Assembly (NCBI GenBank): GCA_963790585.1
Contig: CAWBOY010000008.1
Span: forward strand, 186,001 to 250,000
DNA from: CAWBOY01 sp963790585
GTDB lineage: Bacteria > Planctomycetota > Planctomycetia > Gemmatales > Gemmataceae
Direction: 5' to 3'
Length of the DNA stretch: 64,000 nucleotides
In this document: positions 58,593 through 64,000 of the stretch, piece by piece
How the letters are laid out: every line of letters starts with the position of its first letter
Position numbering within the stretch: the stretch's first letter is position 1
Notes under the pieces: generated by a model
The model's input: the letters and a program-made list of their open reading frames with translations, nothing else
The model's database searches: none
Told to the model about the DNA's origin: nothing
Made by a program: the position numbers and the translations under genes

Positions 58593-59894
58593 ATGACGAT
58601 CCCGCGCACTTTTCGTCGACCGACGCGCCGGTCGTTCTTGCAGGTCGGCGTCGCCGGTGGGCTGGGGCTGACACTCGATCAGCTCTTTCGCTTGCAAGCC
58701 TCCGCCGCCGAGCCGGCCAAGGACGCGAAAGCGAAATCGCTGATTCACATTTTCCTACCGGGCGGCATCGCCCATCAAGAGACCTTCGATCCCAAGCCGT
58801 TGGCCCCGATCGAATATCGCGGCGAAATGAGCAGCATCAAGACCAAGCTCGAAGGCGTCTATTTCAATGAGCTGATGAAAAAGACGGCTGAAATCGCCGA
58901 CAAAATTACCGTTTGCCGCTCGATGACACACGGCGAAGCTGCCCACGAGCGCGGCACGCACAATATGTTCACAGGCTACAGGCCGAGCCCCGCGCTGCAG
59001 TTCCCGAGCATGGGCAGCGTTGTCTCGCATGAATTCGGGCCGCGCAACAACCTGCCGCCTTATGTTTGCATTCCGAGCCAGCCTACCACCTATGCCGGCC
59101 CAGGATATTTAAGCTCTTCTTTCGCTCCCTTTAGCCTCGGCAGCGATCCGGCCGACGGCGGCTTCCGCGTGCAGGATCTGACCCTGCCTGGCGGAGTGGA
59201 TGAAAAGCGCTTCGCTGGCCGTCGCAATATGTTGGAAGCCGTCAACGACCACTTCGCCACCAAGGAAAAGGCCGATGGCCTGGAGGCGATGGATACGTTT
59301 TATCAACGGGCCTACGCCCTCATCAGCTCGCAGAAGGCCCGCGAGGCTTTCGACATCAATGCCGAGAAGCCGGCCCTGCGCGATGAATACGGCCGAAATG
59401 CCGCGGGCCAGCGCATGCTGCTCGCTCGTCGTCTCGTCACCGCTGGTGTTCGTCTCGTTTCGCTGACTTATGGCGGCTGGGATATGCACGCGAGCATCAA
59501 GGGCGGCATGACCGGGCAGCTGCCCGCGTTCGATCAGGCCTTCGCCGCCTTGGTCCGCGATCTCGATCGCAGCGGCCAACTCGATTCGACGCTCATTATG
59601 GTTTCGTCCGAGTTTGGTCGTACCCCGAAGATCAATGCCACGGCCGGCCGCGACCATTGGCCTAAAGTTTTCAGCGTCGTCCTCGCCGGCGGCGGCATCA
59701 AAAAGGGCCAGGTTTATGGCTCCAGCGACTCCACCGCTTCTGAGCCGGAAGAAGACGCTTTGAACGTCGAAGACTTGGCCATGACCGCCTACCATTGCCT
59801 CGGCATCAACGGCGAGAAGAAGCTAATGGCCCCCGGCAATCGCCCCATCGACATCGTCCGCGAAGGCAAAGTCCGCACTGAGCTGCTCGCGTAA
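58593..59894 (+). CDS. DUF1501 family protein with Tat signal
   Basis: 433 residues. A strong twin-arginine leader, TRRSFLQVGVAGGLGLTLDQLF, precedes the mature domain (SLIHIFLPGGIAHQETFDPKPL). Further DUF1501 blocks are HGEAAHERGTHNMFTGYRPSP, FGRTPKINATAGRDHWPKVFSVVLAGGGIKKGQVYG and VEDLAMTAYHCLGI. It belongs to a different subgroup from the 5761 gene, judged by the shorter N-terminal region and absence of SNGVCQ text. It is followed by a PPC protein and a DUF1549 protein in the same direction, a frequent planctomycete gene order. Confidence 0.92.
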   Translation: MTIPRTFRRPTRRSFLQVGVAGGLGLTLDQLFRLQASAAEPAKDAKAKSLIHIFLPGGIAHQETFDPKPLAPIEYRGEMSSIKTKLEGVYFNELMKKTAEIADKITVCRSMTHGEAAHERGTHNMFTGYRPSPALQFPSMGSVVSHEFGPRNNLPPYVCIPSQPTTYAGPGYLSSSFAPFSLGSDPADGGFRVQDLTLPGGVDEKRFAGRRNMLEAVNDHFATKEKADGLEAMDTFYQRAYALISSQKAREAFDINAEKPALRDEYGRNAAGQRMLLARRLVTAGVRLVSLTYGGWDMHASIKGGMTGQLPAFDQAFAALVRDLDRSGQLDSTLIMVSSEFGRTPKINATAGRDHWPKVFSVVLAGGGIKKGQVYGSSDSTASEPEEDALNVEDLAMTAYHCLGINGEKKLMAPGNRPIDIVREGKVRTELLA

Positions 59895-59905
59895 TTCCTC
59901 CGATT

Positions 59906-59999
59906 GTTTCGCCGCGAGCCGATGGGCGAGCGCTGTTTGACTGCGCTATTTGAAAAAAACGCTAACAAACAGCGCTCGCCTGCCGGCTCGCGGCGAAAC
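59906..59999. repeat. GTTTCGCCGCGAGCCG inverted repeat, copy 2
   Basis: The arms GTTTCGCCGCGAGCCG and CGGCTCGCGGCGAAAC match fully, with GGCGAGCGCTGTTTG pairing CAAACAGCGCTCGCC inside. Compared with 55830-55919, GTTTAGCC has become GTTTCGCC on both arms: a compensated change. Confidence 0.87.
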
Positions 60000-60029
60000 G
60001 AAATAAATCCCACCCACCCTAACCGCCGG

Positions 60030-62519
60030 ATGCACCCCAACATGGCACACGCACCCCGTCGTTTCTTGACGGCGCTGTTCGCCCTGGCGCTCTACGCTCC
60101 GCTGGCGTCGGCCTCGTCTCCGGTCTTGAGCAGCATCACGCCGCGCGGCGGTCAACGCGGTATCGACAACGTGATGCTCTTCAGCGGCGCGCGCCTCGGC
60201 GATGCCATCGAGATCATCAGTTACACGCCCGGGTTCACCGTCTCCAAACTGGAGACCGTCAACGACAATCAGCTCAAAGCCACAGTCAAAATCGCTGCCG
60301 ACTGTCGCCTCGGTGAGCATGTATTTCGCGTCCGCACAAAGACGGGCCTGTCCGACATGCGCACTTACTGGGTCGGCAATATCCCAATTGTGCAAGAAGT
60401 GGAGCCGAACAACGACTTCGACAAGCCGCAGCCGATCGCGCTCAATGTCACAGTCCATGGCGTCATCGATAATGAGGATGTCGATTACTTTGTGGTCGAA
60501 TGCAAGAAAGGCCAACGCCTCTCCGCCGAGATCGAAGGTATGAGGCTCGGCAATACACTGTTCGATCCATTCATCGCCATCCTCGATAGCAAACGTTTCG
60601 AGCTGGCCACCAACGACGACGCCCCTTTGCTCGGCCAGGATTCGATGGTGTCGATCGTCGCACCGGCCGACGGCAAGTACATCATCCAAGTGCGCGAAAG
60701 CGCCTACGGCGGCAATGGAGCTTGCTCCTATCGCCTTCATGTAGGCACATTTCCAAGACCGCTCGCGGTGATTCCCGCCGGCGGCAAATATGGCGAAGAG
60801 ATCGAGCTGACATTCCTCGGCGACCCAACCGGGCCGTTCAAGCAAAAGGTCAAGCTGCCCTCGGCGCCGGTGGATAAATTCGGCGTTTTCGCCCAGGACG
60901 CGGGCGGTATCGCTCCCTCGGCCATCCCGTTTCGTCTCTCTGAATTTGGTAATGTCGTGGAGACGGAAGGCAATATCTCCCATGCGACGGCCACGCCGTT
61001 TGAGCTGCCCAACGCGGTCAATGGCGTCATCTCCAAACCAGGCGAAGTCGATCACTATCGCTTCAAAGGCAAGAAGGGCCAGACCTACGAGGTCCATTGT
61101 TACGCTCGTCGTCTCGGCTCGCCGCTCGATTCCGTGATGACGATCAGCAACCTCAATGGCGGCGCGATCGTGGCGAACGACGACGCCATCGGCCCCGATA
61201 GCTACTTCCGCTTCACTGTGCCCGACGACAAGGAATACGTCCTGACGATCACCGATCACCTGGGCAAAGGCGGGCCGACCTACTTCTACCGAGTCGAGTT
61301 CACGCCGATCCAGGCGGAGGCCGTCGTCGGGATTCCCAAAGTGGCACAGTATTCCCAAGAGCGTCAAACAATCGTCGTGCCGCGCGGAAATCGTTTCGCA
61401 ACGCTCATCCAAGTGGGCCGCCGCGATTTTGGGGGGGAGCTGGTACTCGGGGCCGAGAAGCTGCCTCCAGGCGTAACCTGGAATAGCGAGACGATGCGGC
61501 CGAACCTTGATGTGATCCCCGTCGTGATCGAAGCAGCGGCCGACGCGCCCTTGGGTGGACTTTTGACTCAGCTGACAGCGCGCCACGCCGATCCCAAACA
61601 ACCGACTCTCAAGAATCGATTCTACCAGATGGCCGAGCTGATCGTGGCCGGTCCCGGCCAGTCGATCTACTGGACCGCGGAGGCGAAACAGGCAGCGATC
61701 GCGGTAACAGAGGAAGTGCCCTTCAAGATCAGCATCGTTGAGCCAAAGACGCCATTGATCCAGAACGGCTCCATGAATCTCAAGATCGTCGTCGAACGCA
61801 AACCGGGGTACAAGTCGGCCATAACAATCTTACCCTTGTTCAATCCTCCAGGCGTCAGCTCCGCGTCGTCTGCCGTGATTCCCGAAGGAGCGAACGAAAC
61901 GACTTTGACTCTCAACGCCGCCGGCAACGCCGAAGTCCGCAAGTGGAAGACAGCGGTCGTCGCCGTATCCAATGTGGGCAATGGCCCTGTCTACGTCTCC
62001 TCCCAGCTGGCGACGCTCGAAATAGCGGCTCCCTATTTCACCTTTGCCACCGAACGAGCGTCCGCCGAACAGGGCAAAGACACCGAGGTTTTTTGCAAGA
62101 TCAACCAGGTCGCTCCGTTCCCCGGGGCAGCGAAGGTCCGTCTCCTAGGATTGCCGAATAAGGCGACTGCCTCGGAGATGGAAATCACCAAAGACACAAA
62201 AGACCTCGTATTCAAGGTTGCCGTCGATAAGACAACGCCCCCAGGCCAGCATCGTAACCTGGTTTGCCAAGCCGTCGTCATGCTCAACGGCGAGCCGGTC
62301 GTCTACAACGTAGGCTCCGCCGAATTACGCGTCGATGTACCGTTGCCACCCAAGGTGAATCAGCCCGCGCCGACACCCGCGGCCACACCAATGGCACCAA
62401 AGCCGACCGACCCGCCGAAAGCCCCCGAGAAACGTCTGACGCGCCTGGAGAAATTGCGCCTCGAACAAGAGGAACGCGAGAAGGCCGCAAAAATGGGCAC
62501 GCCTCCCGAGAAAAAGTAA
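60030..62519 (+). CDS. Secreted protein with bacterial pre-peptidase C-terminal (PPC) domains
   Basis: 829 residues from ATG 60030 (60042 also possible; no strong ribosome site). Signal peptide with RFLTALFALALYAPLASA, then an IPT/TIG-like unit (PVLSSITPRGGQRGIDNVMLFSGARL). Two PPC-type domains are recognisable by VEPNNDFDKPQPIALNVTVHGVIDNEDVDYFVVECKKGQ and ISHATATPFELPNAVNGVISKPGEVDHYRFKGKKGQ. Beta-rich C-terminal units follow, then a Pro-rich stretch and a charged helix (LEKLRLEQEEREKAAKMG). No protease domain is present, so it probably binds or presents partners at the surface. Sits between DUF1501 and DUF1549 genes. Confidence 0.88.
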   Translation: MHPNMAHAPRRFLTALFALALYAPLASASSPVLSSITPRGGQRGIDNVMLFSGARLGDAIEIISYTPGFTVSKLETVNDNQLKATVKIAADCRLGEHVFRVRTKTGLSDMRTYWVGNIPIVQEVEPNNDFDKPQPIALNVTVHGVIDNEDVDYFVVECKKGQRLSAEIEGMRLGNTLFDPFIAILDSKRFELATNDDAPLLGQDSMVSIVAPADGKYIIQVRESAYGGNGACSYRLHVGTFPRPLAVIPAGGKYGEEIELTFLGDPTGPFKQKVKLPSAPVDKFGVFAQDAGGIAPSAIPFRLSEFGNVVETEGNISHATATPFELPNAVNGVISKPGEVDHYRFKGKKGQTYEVHCYARRLGSPLDSVMTISNLNGGAIVANDDAIGPDSYFRFTVPDDKEYVLTITDHLGKGGPTYFYRVEFTPIQAEAVVGIPKVAQYSQERQTIVVPRGNRFATLIQVGRRDFGGELVLGAEKLPPGVTWNSETMRPNLDVIPVVIEAAADAPLGGLLTQLTARHADPKQPTLKNRFYQMAELIVAGPGQSIYWTAEAKQAAIAVTEEVPFKISIVEPKTPLIQNGSMNLKIVVERKPGYKSAITILPLFNPPGVSSASSAVIPEGANETTLTLNAAGNAEVRKWKTAVVAVSNVGNGPVYVSSQLATLEIAAPYFTFATERASAEQGKDTEVFCKINQVAPFPGAAKVRLLGLPNKATASEMEITKDTKDLVFKVAVDKTTPPGQHRNLVCQAVVMLNGEPVVYNVGSAELRVDVPLPPKVNQPAPTPAATPMAPKPTDPPKAPEKRLTRLEKLRLEQEEREKAAKMGTPPEKK

Positions 62520-62520
62520 C

Positions 62521-62557
62521 TTCGTTTAGCCGCGACCCGAAGGGGAGCGCTTTCCCC
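62521..62557. repeat. One-armed relic of the CGTTTAGCCGCGAG repeat
   Basis: TTCGTTTAGCCGCGACCCGAAGGGGAGCGCTTTCCCC begins as in 55830-55919 but lacks the facing arm. A smaller GGGGAGCGCTTTCCCC hairpin remains. It separates the PPC and DUF1549 genes. Confidence 0.6.
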
Positions 62558-62591
62558 AACTGTGACACGCCACTCACCAAGGCACCGCACC

Positions 62592-64000
62592 ATGCGAATC
62601 CATAATTTCTTTATTCGTTCTGTCGCCGTCGGGGCGCTTGCCTTTCTCTTGTCGGCCAACGCCCGCGCCGACCAGGCCCCTGCGTCGTTGGCTGTCTTCC
62701 CACCCGACGTCAACCTCCAGACGGCCAAGAGCCGCCAAGTCTTCGTCGTCCAAGCGACCTTCCCCGATGGCATCACCCGTGACGTCACCGCTGAGGCCAA
62801 GGCATCGCTCGGCAATCCAGCTTTTGCCAAGCTCGACAAGAATATCCTCACACCGGCGGCCGACGGCACCACCGAGATGAAAGTCGAATATGCCGGTAAA
62901 GCGGTCACCGTGCCAGTCAAAGTCAAGGATGCCAAGGTCGATAGGCCGATCAGCTTCAAGCTCGACGTGATGCCGATCTTCATGCGTGCGGGCTGTAATC
63001 AAGGTGGTTGCCATGGTGCCGCTCGCGGCAAGGACGGCTTTCGTCTGTCGCTCTTCGGCTTCGACGCCGACGGCGATCACTTCCGGCTCACACGTGAGAT
63101 GAATGGCCGCCGAATCAATCTCGCGCTGCCTGCCGAAAGCCTCCTCCTGGAGAAGGCCCAAGGCAAAGTCCCGCATACGGGCGGGCAGAAAATCAAGGAT
63201 GGCGACGAATACACCACCAGTATTCTCCGCTGGCTCGACGCCGGCGCGCCGCTCGATCCGCCGACTGTGCCGACTCCTGTTTCTTTGGAGCTGTATCCGC
63301 GCAATGCCGTCCTCGATGGCAAAGGGGCGACGCAGCAAATGGTGGTACGCGCCAAGTATTCCGATGGCACCGACCGCGATGTAACCTCTCTCGCGCTCTT
63401 TCTCAGCAGCAATGACACGTCGGGTAAAATTTCGCCCGATGGTCTCGTCACCGCCGGCGAGCGCGGTGAAGCATTCGTCATGGCGCGGTTCGCCACGTTC
63501 ACGGTTGGCGCTCAGATGATCGTGTTGCCCAAGGGCCTCCAGTTTACGTTCCCCCAGGTCGAGGAACGCAACTACATCGATACATTGGTCAACGCCAAGC
63601 TCAAGAAACTACGTATCGAGCCATCAGGCCCATGTACCGATGAGACATTCCTGCGCCGCGTCTATCTCGATGTCATCGGTGTATTGCCGACCGTCGAAGA
63701 ATACACCCGCTTCATGGCCAGCACGGCGCCAAACAAGCGCGAGCTATTGGTCGATGAGCTTCTGGGCCGGAAGGAATTCGCCGAGTTATGGGTTCTCAAA
63801 TGGGCGGAGTTGCTCCAGATCCGTTCGTCGAACCAGGTCAGCTACAAGGCGATGTTGCTCTATTATAACTGGCTCCAGGACAAGATCGCCCGCAATGTGC
63901 CTGTCAATGAATGGGTCCAGGAGTTGTTAGGCGCCAGTGGTGGAACCTTTAAGAACCCAGCGACGAATTACTACCAGAATGAAACCGACATCCTCAAGGT
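62592..64000 (+). CDS. BIG2-DUF1549 cytochrome-like protein, cut by the right window edge
   Basis: The first 469 residues are visible. A leader (VGALAFLLSANARA) precedes an Ig-like unit (SLAVFPPDVNLQTAKSRQVFVVQATFPDG) and the haem-like motif AGCNQGGCHGAARGKDGFRLSLFGFD near 135-160. A second Ig-like unit (LYPRNAVLDGKGATQQMVVRAKYSDGTDRD) is followed by DUF1549 (TFLRRVYLDVIGVLPTVEEYTRFM, ELWVLKWAELLQIRSS). It would continue into DUF1553. Same layout as the gene at 36461. Third gene of the DUF1501-PPC-DUF1549 series. Confidence 0.92.
   Translation, partial: MRIHNFFIRSVAVGALAFLLSANARADQAPASLAVFPPDVNLQTAKSRQVFVVQATFPDGITRDVTAEAKASLGNPAFAKLDKNILTPAADGTTEMKVEYAGKAVTVPVKVKDAKVDRPISFKLDVMPIFMRAGCNQGGCHGAARGKDGFRLSLFGFDADGDHFRLTREMNGRRINLALPAESLLLEKAQGKVPHTGGQKIKDGDEYTTSILRWLDAGAPLDPPTVPTPVSLELYPRNAVLDGKGATQQMVVRAKYSDGTDRDVTSLALFLSSNDTSGKISPDGLVTAGERGEAFVMARFATFTVGAQMIVLPKGLQFTFPQVEERNYIDTLVNAKLKKLRIEPSGPCTDETFLRRVYLDVIGVLPTVEEYTRFMASTAPNKRELLVDELLGRKEFAELWVLKWAELLQIRSSNQVSYKAMLLYYNWLQDKIARNVPVNEWVQELLGASGGTFKNPATNYYQNETDILK

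Noticed and set aside
59946..61601. 551-codon minus-strand frame
   Set aside because: It lies fully antisense to the PPC protein, which has a signal peptide and recognisable domains; the antisense text has none.
1..64000. tRNA, rRNA or CRISPR features
   Set aside because: I found no T-arm/acceptor combination, no rRNA-like stretch and no regularly spaced repeats with unique spacers.

Overview
The window looks like a chromosome segment of a planctomycete (Planctomycetota, probably Gemmataceae-like). The evidence is several modules of secreted DUF1501/DUF1549/DUF1553/DUF1592/DUF1552 proteins with haem-c-like motifs, a CxPSR sulfatase, large DUF11, PPC and LysM surface proteins, small zinc-ribbon proteins, and palindromic intergenic repeats whose chance translations (SPKRKRG, AQTGMSV) are familiar from planctomycete genomes. 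I see no rRNA, tRNA, CRISPR array or intact insertion sequence. The phylum call rests on gene content, not on a phylogenetic marker.

Layout. 1-9.7 kb: a sulfatase cut by the left edge, a zinc-ribbon/WD40 membrane protein, two small heat-shock proteins behind a near-consensus sigma-54 promoter, a YihY/BrkB membrane protein, and a DUF1501 plus cytochrome/DUF1549/DUF1553 pair. 9.8-18 kb: RecQ, an Hsp70-like protein, Ohr peroxidase, an SDR and a stand-alone PstS. 18.3-24.4 kb: a two-domain DUF1080 protein, then a poorly coding island holding a complete EEP-family nuclease overlapped by an unknown partner gene, a YgiQ C-terminal fragment, a gene with an in-frame TAG, a short PD-(D/E)XK-like protein, and 1.4 kb of repeat-rich DNA. 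24.4-36.3 kb: DUF1592-family and DUF1552 proteins, a small possible DNA-binding protein, an HdeD-like protein, methylisocitrate lyase and citrate/methylcitrate synthase, a glycine-rich EF-hand protein and a hydroxyisobutyrate-dehydrogenase-like enzyme. 36.4-48 kb: another DUF1549/DUF1553 protein, small proteins including a 27-residue basic one, an SDR, and a full phosphate cluster pstS - pstC/A fused - phoR - pstB - phoU - phoB. 48-64 kb: a GT-C glycosyltransferase, DUF11 protein, lipoprotein, outer-membrane protein, rsmH in frame with a membrane-anchored LysM-MraZ protein, a second LysM protein, and a DUF1501 - PPC - DUF1549 cluster cut by the right edge.

Two things cut across the whole window. 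First, at least eight conserved genes are split by one-base-type shifts (zinc-ribbon/WD40, recQ, hsp70-like, DUF1592, DUF1549, pstS, phoR, the gene at 47.6 kb, and perhaps rsmH). Most of their spans are one base short of a multiple of three, so residual assembly indels are likelier than real gene loss, and I annotate each as one gene. Second, almost every gene end carries a long inverted repeat belonging to one of about ten families, several of which recur within the window.

The best candidates for new biology are the translationally coupled EEP nuclease/partner pair (20276-21777), the membrane-anchored LysM-MraZ protein at the ftsL position after rsmH, the single-chain PstC-PstA permease, sigma-54 control of tandem small heat-shock genes, and the repeat families themselves.
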